Assembly: GCA_029721435.1 (NCBI GenBank)
Contig: CM056574.1
Location: 77,171,501-77,235,500, forward strand
DNA length: 64,000 nucleotides
Origin: Gymnothorax reevesii
Taxonomy: Eukaryota; Chordata; Actinopteri; Anguilliformes; Muraenidae
Reading direction: 5' to 3'
This document shows, piece by piece, positions 10,651 to 22,000 of the stretch (positions are counted from its first letter, which is position 1; each line of letters begins with the position of its first letter). The notes below the pieces were generated by a model. That model worked only from the letters and a program-made list of their open reading frames with translations. It did no database searches and had not been told where the DNA came from. The position numbers were made by a program, and so were the translations under genes.

Positions 10651-11792
10651 AACCATTTGTGCAGTTAATAACGCTACAACTGACTGGCATTAAGAGAAAA
10701 AGTGGAAGACGACTTTACTTCACCTATCAAATCAATTGTCATGGTGTGGCTTTTTGCCAACCATGGTAGTCAACAAACCCATGTGACCAGGTTTGTGACA
10801 TTACGAGAAGTATCGCTCAGGTACGTTCAATAAAATTTCTGGCAAGAACCCTGCATACGGTGTATACTACATGCAATTGTTTCATTGGAACATGAGAAGT
10901 GATATATACTGAATCTATCAGACCTGTAATATTGTGCCCGTATTCAGTTTTCACTGACAGTATGAACTATTCATACTAAAAAACCAGTGTTTGAGGGTCA
11001 GATATACCTTTCCATTGAATGTTATTGTCCTTGAGGGACAAAACAACAAAATGTGTCTACCGTGCAAACACGCTTCCCACCCTCAATTGCCTTGCGTCAA
11101 AAGAACACCATCTATCGGGAAATAAGAGAAATGGGCGTGTCCGTTATTACCCCGTTCTCCCCTGCATCATCTTCTGTTGACTTTCGTTAATACACAATCA
11201 TAATAGAATACGAACAGCAACTTAGAAAAACATCCAAGGCACACTCTGAGTACCCCTGTAGTATTCTATAATGTGTTTTTATTATTTTTATTATTTTTTT
11301 GTTAGTGTTATAATTCCGTCTTTTGTGTGTTGTCTCGAGCTTATTTGTGCTTGTGCTTCATTTTAGTTCTATATTTCAGCTTTCAGTTCGGCCGTCTGTC
11401 AATCCACTCCCACTCTGCCCTCAGTGATGTTGCTCGACTGCCTTCAGAATGCCTGCGTCTCTTCGTCTAATCACGTTTCCTCTTTCGGTTTCGGCTCTGG
11501 TATTTCATTCATTGCTTCCAGCAGTGTTTAATTCTGGGTCTCGCGAAACTCTGAGTGATTGCGTTCTCTGATAGAATATTACTAACCCGTACTAACCAGC
11601 ACTTATTTACGGGTGATTGTAAATATTTCGTCACGTAGTATTAACCTTAATTCATTCATTAGTGAGTGCGTGCGATTCTGGCTTTCAGTAAATTCAGCCT
11701 GAGCTATCTCTGATTAACTGCATTTAAAAACCTGTGCTTTCCTTCGCTTTTCTCATGGAGCTTTTTCCTCGTCACGTTTAGATTACCTCAAT
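10651..11792. other. No recognised element
   Basis: Apart from the possible terminal inverted repeat near 11142-11166, nothing identifiable; AT-rich with a TTATT-rich run near 11278-11300. Confidence 0.4.
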
Positions 11793-12465
11793 CTAATGCA
11801 AGGCTGACACTTGCACGACTTTTGGCCACGATTTTGTCGTGGCAAGTCTTGCCATTTTGGGGCACTAACTGGGAGGCTCCCGCACTGTTCATGCATAGTT
11901 CACGACAAGTTCACGAATAGTTCACGAATGCATGCCCGTCAGTGTCCACATTGACACGAACTGGCACGACGAGTTCACGCATAGTTTACGCATAGTTTGC
12001 GCATAGTTTACGCACTTCCCGCATTGGCACAAGGAGTTTGCGCTATTCGGACGGTGTCGTGCCGACTTATACGCCATATAAAAAGCGGTCTCTGCCTCTG
12101 GCCTGTCGGCTTCTGGCTTTCTCTGCTTTGCTCTTCCTCGTGTCTGCTTTTTTTTAGGAATGTTGTCTCTGTGATATAAGTTGTCTCTTTGCTGTCGATG
12201 GAATGGCAAGCAGTGTCCAGGAAGCCCTATATGTACCCCCGCACCGACGCGAGCGGCACTGTTGCCCAGTAGTCGTGAACTGCTCATGTACTCGTCGTGA
12301 ACTGCTCCTGCCTTGCGTAAACTGTTCATGAAGTGCATAAACTAGTCGTGAACTGCTCGGGTTTACACACACTTCACGCCAGTTTACGACTAGTTTGCGC
12401 ACTGGCAGGACTCGAGTCGTACCAATGCGTGCCACAGAATCTTGCAAGTGTCAGCCTTGCATTAG
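11793..12465. mobile_element. Foldback-like element with GTTCACGA/TCGTGAAC arrays
   Basis: Ends CTAATGCAAGGCTGACACTT and its mirror AAGTGTCAGCCTTGCATTAG are perfect 20-bp TIRs around 673 bp. The left half holds repeated AGTTCACGA and AGTTTACGCATAG words; the right half holds their reverse complements (TAGTCGTGAACTGCTC three times, GCGTAAACTG), so the element could fold over most of its length. The centre (12060-12230) is a non-repetitive, pyrimidine-rich strand with CCATATAAAAAGC. No coding sequence. Confidence 0.7.
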
Positions 12466-12514
12466 CTCAGAGGGGCAAGTACCTCCGTCAATGTTATTTT
12501 TGCCAGTATTACCT

Positions 12515-12803
12515 TGCAACCCCTGTGTTTATGCATTCCTGTAGTCTTCGCGCAAATATGTTTTTAATGTGTTTTGACTTTTTGCATGCCCTTGACCTTG
12601 ACCTCTCAAAATCCAATCACCTCTTCCTTGAAAAATACTTCATTATTGCACCAAATTTGACGAAAATCCATCCATAACTTGCGTAATCCTGCTTTCAAAC
12701 AAACCAACAAACCAACCAAAAGATAAACAGTAATGATCCATTACTTCCCCCAACTTTGTTGGGCAGAGGTAATATGAAAAATGATAATAATAATAATAAT
12801 AAT
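12515..12803. repeat. Fish LINE/SINE-type tail ending in (TAA)n
   Basis: The words CCTTGACCTTGACCTCTC, CCAATCACCTCTTCC, GACGAAAATCC and AAACAAACCAACAAACCAACC, then GTTGGGCAGAGGTAAT, match a very common fish dispersed repeat (RTE-like tail as I recall it). It finishes in a (TAA)n microsatellite at 12783-12803. Confidence 0.5.
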
Positions 12804-12904
12804 AACCACATATTTAATATTTTCATTGGTGTTTCATATGGCCCATGCAGGAATTGTCCTGAAATCAAGAACTTTTATTTCACTTACTTAAATGCAAATT
12901 TAAT

Positions 12905-13075
12905 AACAAATTCCAATTCCAGTGAAGTTGGGACATTGTGTAAAACGTGAATAAAAACAGAATGCAATGATTTGCCAATTTCAAAAACCCAGATATTATT
13001 CACAAAAGGATATTGACAACATATCTGATATTGAAAGTGAGACATTTTACCAATTCATGAAAAATATTAGCTTGC
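12905..13075 (+). mobile_element. Tc1-like MITE fragment
   Basis: TTCCAATTCCAGTGAAGTTG, GGGACATTGTGTAAAACGTG, AATAAAAACAGAATGCAATG and GATTTGCCAATT reproduce the terminal 70-80 bp of the fish Tc1 subfamily also present at 4188. Only one end is found. Confidence 0.65.
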
Positions 13076-13104
13076 CCCCAGTACAGAAAGTTGCCTCTGG
13101 TACT

Positions 13105-13890
13105 CACCTGCTCAAGTCCTTGAGTTTTTTCAAACTCAGCCATGCATAATATGTCAGACAATGTATAACAGTATTGGAATTCTGCTCTGGAAACGAAATG
13201 ATTACGCACAGACGGATGGACATACTGACTATATATGACTATATCCCACCGCATTGTATGCTCGGGGGATAAAAATATGGAACGGTATTGGAATTCTCCT
13301 CCGGAAACAAAATGATTACAGATGGACAGGCTCACTGATGACTGTATCTCCACCCATTACATGCCAGGGATAAAAAGTCAGAAATTTCAAACTACCAAAA
13401 GGCACCTGAAAAGACCTGATTGATATATGCAGAAAGTTTGGTTCATAAATATTTAGCGCTTTTTTAGTACTTTTCTGGATACGATCTCCACCCTGATTTT
13501 CAGTAAGATAAAATAGTTTCCATGGAAACAGAGAAAATTTAAACCTCAAAAATACAAAAAGGCACCAGTTTTGATTAAAATAATGAGCGGTTTTAGAGTT
13601 CTGTTCCAGAAACGGTCCCAACCCTCATTTTCCATAAGTTAAGCTTGTTTCCATGGAAATTAAGAAAACATAAATATCTTAGAAATTCCAAAATATGAGA
13701 AAGCACAAGTTCAGGACCTGACTAATATGCACAGCAAATTTCGTTCAGAAATATGTAACGGTTTTCGAGTTGCACTTTTGAAATGATTCGATTACGGAAA
13801 GATGGACGCACGGATGAACAGACTTACTGCTGACTATATCCCCGCAGATTATATCACGAGGGATTATGAAAAGACTACAACACCTGTTTC
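13105..13890. repeat. Array of diverged repeats (GGATGGAC / TTTCCATGGAAAC units)
   Basis: Two adjacent units of about 105-115 bp (13163-13270 and 13281-13375) share GTATTGGAATTCT, GGAAAC(G/A)AAATGATTAC, GGACA and a CTGTATC/CTATATCCC block. Then two units of about 145 bp (around 13500 and 13645) share GTTTCCATGGAAA, AAAAAGGCACCAG or GAAAGCACAAGT, followed by CGGTTTT-GAGTT. The block ends with GGAAAGATGGACGCACGGATG and ACTATATCCCC. Central short arrays of this type resemble the 'pearl'-like organisation at 5465-6248, but terminal hairpins were not identified. Confidence 0.55.
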
Positions 13891-14234
13891 GATTGGCCAG
13901 ACATTCAGTCTGCTCTGGGATTTTCATTTACATCAAGGGGTTTACCTGAAGGCATTTCATTCTGATTGATCTTCAATCAAATTACAAGTGCTCCAAGTAA
14001 ACTTGACAAAAAACTGGTGCTGATGAGGGGCACCAGATTCTTTTCCTAAATTGGGTTCCCAAAGCTAACATCAAAAGACAAATTTAAGATTCCGGTTGAA
14101 AAAATTTAAAATCTCTCTCCCCCAAACTAATCCTTTGCAATAGATTGCTTGGCCCATGTGGTGGTAGTATAGCTCGAAACATTAACAGCCAGCTAATGCA
14201 AAAGGGATGGTGGTCAGAGTCCGGTCAGCCTATG

Positions 14235-14330
14235 GGTTGAGATCAGTGTTTCTCAAACTATGGGCCGCAGACGAACACCAAGATGAAGAGGAGTGGCGAG
14301 GGGGCCATGAGCTCATTATATTAAAATTGA
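14235..14330. repeat. hAT-like end fragment
   Basis: CAGTGTTTCTCAAACTATGG with GGGCCGC is the standard outer end of fish hAT elements. The partner end (TTTGAGAAACACTG) is not found nearby, so only a fragment is called. 14331-14940 shows nothing else recognisable. Confidence 0.45.
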
Positions 14331-14940
14331 ATTTGACGCAGATCTGTTTTTTTTTAATGAACTATTTATAATTCCATCTTTGGACTACTGATTTTTACCA
14401 TCGTTACCCAGCAGTTAGTACTAATTGCAGCAAACATTCTGTGTTGTCATGACTACAATTTGCTCGAAATGAGCTATTGTCACTGCTTCCATTTGCCAGT
14501 GAACGTTAGAATTTAGTATGCTTCTGCGTTAGCCATGGCGTGCACCAGGCAATAACATCTAGACGTTTATTTCCATAAAACAACTGTAGCCACCAGCAAT
14601 TATCCAGGAGAACCTTGCAACTAACCAGCATGAAAAATGTTACTGTCACATTGGAAAGGGACCGCAAATCAAAGTATTTTGTGCTACTTAGACAAACCCT
14701 CTGACAAATCAGTCAGTGTTTGATATCTTTTTGTTATTTTATATATTTGTATATTATTGTATTTAGTATAGTTATTTTGGTTATTGTAATGATTTCCCAT
14801 TGGTTTTTTCATTCCATGTAGAGTTCCCACGTGCTTTTGTTGTCAACCTTACTTCCGCTCTGGCCCTGCCCGTTCTGTTCATTAGTTTAATTCTATAGAG
14901 CAGCTCGGCTTACGCGAGATTTGGATCACATGCTTGCTCT

Positions 14941-15183
14941 TTGCAGACTACGCATGATAAAAGTAGCATAAATTGCATAGAAAAAGGGGGGAATATGAAG
15001 TACTTTTGCTTTCCCCATGGTAAAAGGCAACAAATAGCATGGACTCTGGCCATTAACAGGAGGAACTTCTGTTCTTGGGAATACTCTAGGGTATTCAGTG
15101 TAGATTTTGTGTCCAGATGGCCCGATTTTGTAGACCCTGACAATGAAAGAATTCTGTATTCAACCTCCACCAATATCGAATGA
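14941..15183 (+). pseudogene. THAP-domain relic
   Basis: The frame reads MKYFCFPHGKRQQIAWTLAI, then NRRNFCSWEYSRVFSVDF. Spacing and wording (FPHGK, W-x-LAINRRN, EYSRV-x-S-x-x-F) follow a THAP finger, but the final Cys and His are changed (VFSVDF in place of VCSxHF), so zinc binding would be lost. The N-terminal Cys pair is not seen. It lies only about 70 bp left of the palindromic element at 15255-17605, which carries another exon typical of THAP-type repeat proteins. Confidence 0.55.
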
Positions 15184-16000
15184 AATCAGTACTTTTTCAG
15201 CTTACCTTAATATTTGGGTATCCAGAGAAACATTTGGTTGTCTAAAAACGTTAAAGGAACAGTCCACCGTACTTTCATAATGAAATATGTTTTTCTATGA
15301 AATGAGACGAGATGATACGTAGCTCTCCGAGCTTTCAGCGACCACCCAGTCAGCCAGACGGGCTGCCACTCCTGTTAACATTTGTAGCTAGACTCATTGT
15401 GGTCAACGGTATTTTTTGGGGCTGTAGTTAGATGCGACCAAAGTCTTCCATGTTTTTCCTGTTTAGGTTTATATGACCAGTGACATGAGTTCGGGTTCAA
15501 GTACGCAAATCCAAAAGTGGCTTTTTTTGTATGCTGTGGGAAGTGAATACTATAATGACAGGCGTAGTAACACCTTCTGCGCGCTTCGACAGCGATTTGG
15601 TACCTTCACTTCTGATTTCTTTTCTCTCCCACGACCTCCTACTTCCGTAAATACAACCAACGTGACTGCACTGCACTACTTGGTACACAGTCAGGAAGCC
15701 AGAGCTTGCTGAAAAATATAAGTAAGGGATAATTAGCGAGAAGGTGTGCATTCCACGGTTTTAATGCACGACGCGGAGTTCGCGTCGGGTGGTTACCTCC
15801 GCGAAGAGCATTAAAACCGTGGAATGCTCACCTTCGAGCTGATTATCTCGCTTATACCATGGCCATTTGCCAGCAATATCAAATCGCAGCATTAATCTGA
15901 AACGGAGATTATGCATCACCCGACATTATGCGCGATTATGCGGACTGCAGCTTACTTGCTACCCACAATTACAATGAACTTACGACGGTTTCCACAGTCA

Positions 16001-16362
16001 GCGAGCTGAAATCAGTCTGCTGGCATAGCACGTAGCTAGCGAACTGTCAGCAGTCGCTGATACATGAAGTGGACACGTTAGCTTCATTTGTAGCCGTACT
16101 CAATTACAATCTTTTAATGGATAAAGCCAGATTTTTTCGCTGCTATAATATTTACGGTCGTTATCGCTTGAGTACGAGTTAGCGAGGTGAAATCAGTCTG
16201 CTGGCATGGCAGGTAGCTAGCGAACTGTCAGCAGTTGCTGATACATGAAGTGGACAGGTTAGCTTCATTTGTAACCGTACACAGTTACAATCGTTTAATG
16301 GATAAAGCCTGATTACTTCGCTGCTACAATATTTACAGTCATTATCGCTTGAGTACCCATTG
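16001..16362. repeat. 181-bp direct tandem duplication
   Basis: Copies begin GCGAGCTGAAATCAGTCTGC (16001) and GCGAGGTGAAATCAGTCTGC (16182). They share GTAGCTAGCGAACTGTCAGC, GATACATGAAGTGGACA and CGCTTGAGTAC with about a dozen differences. Confidence 0.8.
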
Positions 16363-16639
16363 TTAACTGCCCCGCAGGACGCACTTATATGACCCCGCTA
16401 AATTTAATGGAAATAAATGAGCTGCTAGGTTTCTGTTGTACCCAGTCAAATATCAGCTCTAACATTGCTATGGTTAGTTGGGTAGTGGATGGATTTCGAA
16501 TGGTGAAACGACCGTAGCCGAACTACCTGTGCGGTTCCACGGTTTTAATGCATACCTGCCAGCTGCCAGCCAATTAGAAAAAATTAGAAAGAAGCATTCA
16601 CCTGGACCATGGTACAAAAGAAAATAATCAAGTGTGCTA

Positions 16640-16870
16640 CTATGGAACATTTTCAAATGGAGGACATAGATGCCGACGACTGGCTTGTGGCCATAGCCGG
16701 AGCCAGAGCCATATCTATTTGAACCGGAATATACCGAGGAGGAGCTAGCCGAAATGGACCGTGAGAGGGAAGAAGAAACGGACGAAGATGAATTGTATGT
16801 GAAGAAGAGAAGGTTCGCAAGCTACGTGCTTTGCCAGCAGACTGATTTCACCTCGCTGACTGTGGAAACC
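16640..16870 (+). pseudogene. Acidic exon remnant (PYLFEPEYTEEEL)
   Basis: One forward frame reads EPEPYLFEPEYTEEELAEMD, then a Glu/Asp-rich run ending in DEDELYVKKRR. The FEPEYTEEEL word is what I recall from fish and invertebrate proteins annotated as 'P2X purinoceptor 7-like', many of them repeat-encoded, where it precedes a Cys-rich segment. Upstream, in a second frame, MEHFQMEDIDADDWLVA is open. No downstream Cys motif is seen before the right arm starts, so the gene is internally deleted. A related exon occurs at 37394-37585. Confidence 0.5.
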
Positions 16871-18154
16871 GTCATAAATTCATTGTTATTGTGGGTAGCA
16901 AGTAAGCTACAGTCTGCATAATCGCGCATAATGTCAGGTTATGCATAATCTCCATTTCAGATTAATGCTGCGATTTGATATTGCTGGCAAATGACCATGG
17001 TATTAGCGGGATAATCAACTTGAAGGTGAGCATTCCACGGTTTTAATGTTCTTCGTGGAGGCAACAACCCGACGCGAACTCCGCGTCGTGCATTAAAACC
17101 GTGGAATGCACACCTTCTCGTTAATTATCCCTAACTTATAATTTTCTGCAAGCTCTGGCTTCCTGACTGTGTACCTAGTAGTGCAGTGCAGTCACGTTGG
17201 TTGTATTTACGGAAGTAGGGAGGTCGTGGGAGAGAAAAGAAATCAGAAGTGAAGGTATCAAATCGCTGTCGAAGCGCGCAGAAGGTGTTACTACGCCTGT
17301 CATTATAGTACGCACTTCCCACAGCATAGAAAAAGCCACGTTAGGATTTGCGTACCCGAACCGGAACTCATGTCACTGGTCATATAAACCTATGCAAACA
17401 GGAAAAACGTGGAAGACTTTGGTCGCATCTAACTACAGCCCCGAAAAATACCCTTGACCACAATGAGTCTAGCTACAAATGCTAACAGGAGTGGCAGCGC
17501 GTCTGGCTGACTGGGTGGTCGCTCAAAGCTCGGAGAGGTACGTATCATCTCGTCTCATTTCATAGAAAAACATATTTCATTATGAAAGTGCGGTGGACTG
17601 TCCCTTTAAGTGTACATCCAGTCAGGAAAATTTACACTGTAATTTCTGGTGCTGCAATACATGGTGTTCAGTGGCGATTGGTGAACTGGCTATAGGGGAA
17701 GCACAAACCATCCCTTAAAAATAATGATTGGTCATTAGTCAACGGTTTTCAATAAAATTGACTTTGCTTGACTCCAAAAATTCTTAGGACAGTCAGGTAC
17801 CGCCTGTTCTCTTTGTTAAGCTAAAATGAGCATGAATAGCTTAATTCTTGACCTGTTTTCAATTATTCATTTAAATTATCATTACAGAAACTCCAAAAAT
17901 TCTCCAAAAATCCAGAAACATTATCAGGTTTGGCCAGTTTTCACTAATAACACATCCCAGTCAACTTTCATGCATTCGGCGTGAGTTTTAATGGCATATT
18001 TATGTTCCCCTGCTGTAGTCAGCAATTATTCAACCAACACTTTTGTAAGACATTCTCGTGCGAAGACCTTGTGCATAGAGGTTTATCAGTTTCTTTTGCG
18101 TTAAAGTGGATTTCACCACAAGAAACTGGAATCCGATTATGTCTCTCACACTTT

Positions 18155-18277
18155 TCTTTACTCAGGGGTTGGAAGCAATAGAATTCCATAAAGAAGTTTT
18201 AAATGATCGCATTTCATTTAAACAATTTAAACGATCACGAAACACATTCATTGCTTCCAACTCCTAAGTAAAGAAAG
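18155..18277. repeat. Short imperfect palindrome
   Basis: TCTTTACTCAGGGGTTGGAAGCAAT pairs with ATTGCTTCCAACTCCTAAGTAAAGA across about 70 bp: a 25-bp stem with few mismatches. It may be a small MITE. The rest of 17610-18427 shows nothing recognised. Confidence 0.5.
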
Positions 18278-18427
18278 GACCTCACAAGGTCGGTCTGCAC
18301 CAAGTGACCTTCAGAAAAGTTTATATGTAATGGTCACCCTTCAAAACTTGAAGAGGCCATATTAAGCAACAGGTACCTCTTTATTGTTTACCAGCTTGTT
18401 TTGCTCATATGATGAAATCGAGACAAG

Positions 18428-18919
18428 TGTTATGGCCCCAATTTGTTACTACATTCACAACACAACAGCAACAGCAAGGGATGACAAACACAGCTCCAAC
18501 AACCAAAACACATCTAATTTTTAACAAAGACAAAGACTAAGCAACTAACAACTAAGACCAAGATTGAATTATGTACAAAACATAAATATTTACAGTCCCT
18601 TTTCGTGGGGGTGGCCTGGTGATGTCCTGGATGATGAAAATGCCCAAACCCAGGCAAAGAAATCCACAAAAGAAACGTCACAGGTCCCGAACAGAACGGC
18701 AGGTCTGGTCATCTTCTTGCAATTTCTCCTACTACTTTACTGTCTCAATTCTTTTCCTTATATACTCTTTTGCAGACCCCACCCACATTTAGACCTCTTT
18801 TTTTTAATTTTCTGAGACTTGCCCCAGACATGTCCAGGACATGTCTAAACATGACTCCAGTCTGAGCTTAACAAAAAAAAGGTAAATACTGCCATCTAGT
18901 GGCCTATATTCACATTACA
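18428..18919 (-). repeat. 3' LTR of copy A
   Basis: Read on the plus strand it starts TGTTATGGCCCC and ends CACATTACA. It is matched by 23909-24400 with about two substitutions visible (AATTTG/TATTTG and CCACAAAAG/CCTCAAAAG). Confidence 0.93.
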
Positions 18920-19052
18920 CCTCCATTCCAAAAGGGAAAAATTTTGACTCATAAAGGCAAAATTTTTCTTTTCAATACAAAATGGTTAAGTGAACACTTG
19001 TCTATATATACATATCATACAATATTCAAACACATGATATATATATACACAT

Positions 19053-22000
19053 TCAAACACGGTATAAGCAATCAGCAATTACATTGTCTGTACCCTTCAC
19101 ATGCTTAATTTCCAAGTCAAACTCCTGTAAAATCAAACTCCAATTCAACAATCTCCGATTCTTGTTTTTCATCTTACTCAAAAACATTAACGGATTGTGG
19201 TCAGTGTACACAATCATTGGCTTTTGTCCTGTACAAACATAAACCTCAAAGTGTTGTAAAGAAAGGACCAGAGCCAACAGTTCCTTCTCTATTGTGGAAT
19301 AGTTCCTTTGGTGGTGATTGAACTTCCTGGAGAAGTATGCCACGGGATGCTCAATGTCATCAGAGTCACTTCTCTGTAGGAGCACAGATCCACAAGCTTG
19401 GTCGCTAGCATCGACCGCGATGGAGAACGGTTTATTGAAGTCAGGAGATTTGAGCACGGGGAAGTGACACAGCAGAGACTTCAGGCGATCGAAGGCTCTC
19501 TGGCATGCATCATCCCAGGTGAACTTTACGCCTTTCTTCAGTTGGTTAGTTAGACTGAGAGCAATCTCAGCAAAGTTCTTGCAGAACTTGCGGTAGTACC
19601 CGATCATTCCAAGAAAGCGGCGCAAAGCTTTTTTGTTGTCAGGAACTGGAAAGTCCATGATGGCTTGGACTTTAGCATTTATGGGTGCCACCTTACCCTG
19701 GCCTATGACGTAGCCAAGATAGGTGACAGTAGCACAACCAAAGTCACTCTTGTTTAGGTTAACAGTCAGGTTAGCCTGGGTCAGGCGCTGGAACAACGTC
19801 TCTACATCTTTTAGATGTTCTTCCCAGGAGTCACTCCATGTGATCAGGTCATCGATGTATGCACCCGTGTGTGGCAATCCGGCGATTGTAGACTGTATCA
19901 TCCTTTGGAACGTGGCTGGGGCATTTTTCATGCCAAAGGGTAGGACTTCATACTGGTACAATCCAGATGGTGTGGCAAAAGCAGAGATGCTCTTGGCCCT
20001 CTCAGTTAAAGGCACACACTAATAACCCTTCAATAAATCAATCTTGGTCAGAAACTTTGCTTGCCCTACACTATCAATACAATCATCAATCCTAGGTATT
20101 GAAAACACATCAGTTCTAGTTACAGCATTGACTTTGCGATAATCTGTACAGAATCTAGTACTTCCATCAGGTTTTGGAACTAGCACACAGGGTGAACTCC
20201 AATCGGAGTTGGAGGGTCTGATAATATCATGCTTTAACATGTACTCAACCTCTTTCTCAGCAATCTTTCTCTTTTCAGGATTCATCCGGTATGGATGCTG
20301 TTTTATTGGTTTGGCATCACCAACATCTACATCATGAGAGGCTATAGAAACTCTCTTTGGAACATCAGGAAACAAATCCTCATATTTCTTGATCAACCTT
20401 TCAAACTGATCTCTCTGTGAGGGTTCTAAGTGCTGGAGTTTTACATCAAGATTTTGCAACACTTCAGTGTTTGACAATTTACATGAAAGAACTTCAGCTT
20501 TAATTCTTGGTTCATCATCTTGAAACTCCCCCTCATCTTCACACGTTTCGACCATTGGAGAATCTGAAGTGACAGCTGCAACCCTAGCATTTCTGTCATG
20601 ATAAGGCTTTAGCATGCTAATATGACACAATTGTTTTGGTTTTCTCCTATCTGGAGTCTTCACAATGTAATTGAGATCATTGAGTTTTGTCAGAATTTCA
20701 TAAGGACCATGAAATCTAGCCTGCAATGGATTGGACTGCAAGGGGAGCAACACAAGGACCTTTTCTCCTGGTTTAAACTCACGGCTTCTAGCCTTATGAT
20801 CATACCAAGTTTTCATTTTTCCCTGACTTGATTTCAAGCTCTCTTTGGCAAGGTCACAAGCTGCACGCAATCTTTCCTTGAACTTGCTAACATAGTCTAA
20901 CAGACTGATTTGCGGCTCTTCCTCTTGCCATTGTTCATTCAATAATAGCAAAGGTCCTCTCACTTCATGACCAAACACTAGCTCAAATGGACTGAATCCA
21001 GTAGACTCCTGCACTGCTTCTCTAGCTGCAAACAACAGCAAATGAACCCCTTCATCCCAGTCTTTCTCATGGTCATAACAATAAGTCCTCATCATTGTCT
21101 TGAGAGTGGAATGAAACCGCTCTAAGGCACCCTGACTTTCTGGATGATAGGCACTAGAAAGAATCTGTTTTGCACCTAGTTCATACACAACCTGCTGAAA
21201 CAATCCTGAAGTGAAATTGCTACCTTGGTCTGACTGAATTTCCCTGGGAAGACCAAACAACGTGAAGAACTTTATCAAAGCCTTCGAGATTGCAGTTGCC
21301 TTGATGTTACGTAGAGGTATGGCTTCGGGGAATCTGGTAGATGCACACATGATTGTCAACAAGTACTGATTTCCAGATCTAGTCTTGGGTAATGGACCAA
21401 CGCAATCAACAATGACCCTAGAGAATGGCTCCCCAAATGCTGGGATAGGCTGCAATGGAGCTACAGGTGGGTCTAACTGGTGTTTTCCAACTACCTGACA
21501 AGTGTGACAGGTTTTGCAAAAGTTGGAAACGTCTTTCCGAAGCCCAGGCCAAAAGAAGTGTTTCATGATCTTATCAACAGTCTTGTTAACACCAAGATGA
21601 CCTCCTTAAGGTAAACTATGAGCCATTGTTAAGATCTCATTCCTATAGACCTTCGGAACAACAATTTGCCTGACCACTGCCCAATCTGCATTGGCAGGGA
21701 TATCAGGAGGGCGCCACTTCCGCATCAACACACCATCCTTGAGATAATACCCAACTGGAACTGCATCTATTTCTTTTTCAGGAAGGGCTCTCCTCTTTAG
21801 TACACCAATTTCAGGATCATTAGTTTGCTCCTCAATCAACCGCTTTCTGGACAGAGACAAGTCTCCAGACACATCAGAATCACCAGACCCATCCGGCTGG
21901 CTGAATAGAGAACTGATAAAAGTATCTGATAAGTCCTCAAACGGAGAAACCATAGTAGGCCAATCAGAGTCATGAGGCGAACCACCTGAGTCCTGACTAT

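Larger units (their letters stand above)
3617..11166. mobile_element. Candidate outer DNA transposon (about 25-bp TIRs), heavily nested
   Basis: The left end AGGGGAGAATGGGGTAATAA near 3617 matches, with few mismatches, the reverse complement of TTATTACCCCGTTCTCCCCT ending near 11164. If these are the two ends of one element, it is about 7.5 kb and now contains a Tc1 relic, a long-TIR element, LINE fragments and a minus-strand THAP exon close to its right end. The matching ends are seen directly; their belonging together is inference, and no target-site duplication was found. Confidence 0.3.
15255..17605. mobile_element. TTAA-flanked DNA transposon with arms of about 775 bp
   Basis: Both flanks are TTAA (15251-15254 and 17606-17609), the target of piggyBac and Kolobok elements. 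Ends are AGGAACAGTCCACC and GGTGGACTGTCCCT. Arms pair from 15255 to about 16030 with 16835 to 17605, with scattered differences. Each arm contains a smaller hairpin (GCATTCCACGG / CCGTGGAATGC near 15749-15826 and 17030-17110). The centre (16031-16834) has a direct duplication of about 181 bp and a coding remnant at 16640-16870. Kolobok is the better guess because of that remnant; inference. Confidence 0.75.

Noticed and set aside
11922..12338. 138-codon minus-strand frame
   Set aside because: Falls wholly in the foldback element's repeated words, which lack stops by composition.
18564..18815. Open frame repeated at 24045-24296 as a duplicated gene
   Set aside because: Both lie in the two LTRs of the same element, antisense to it, and are explained by LTR identity.
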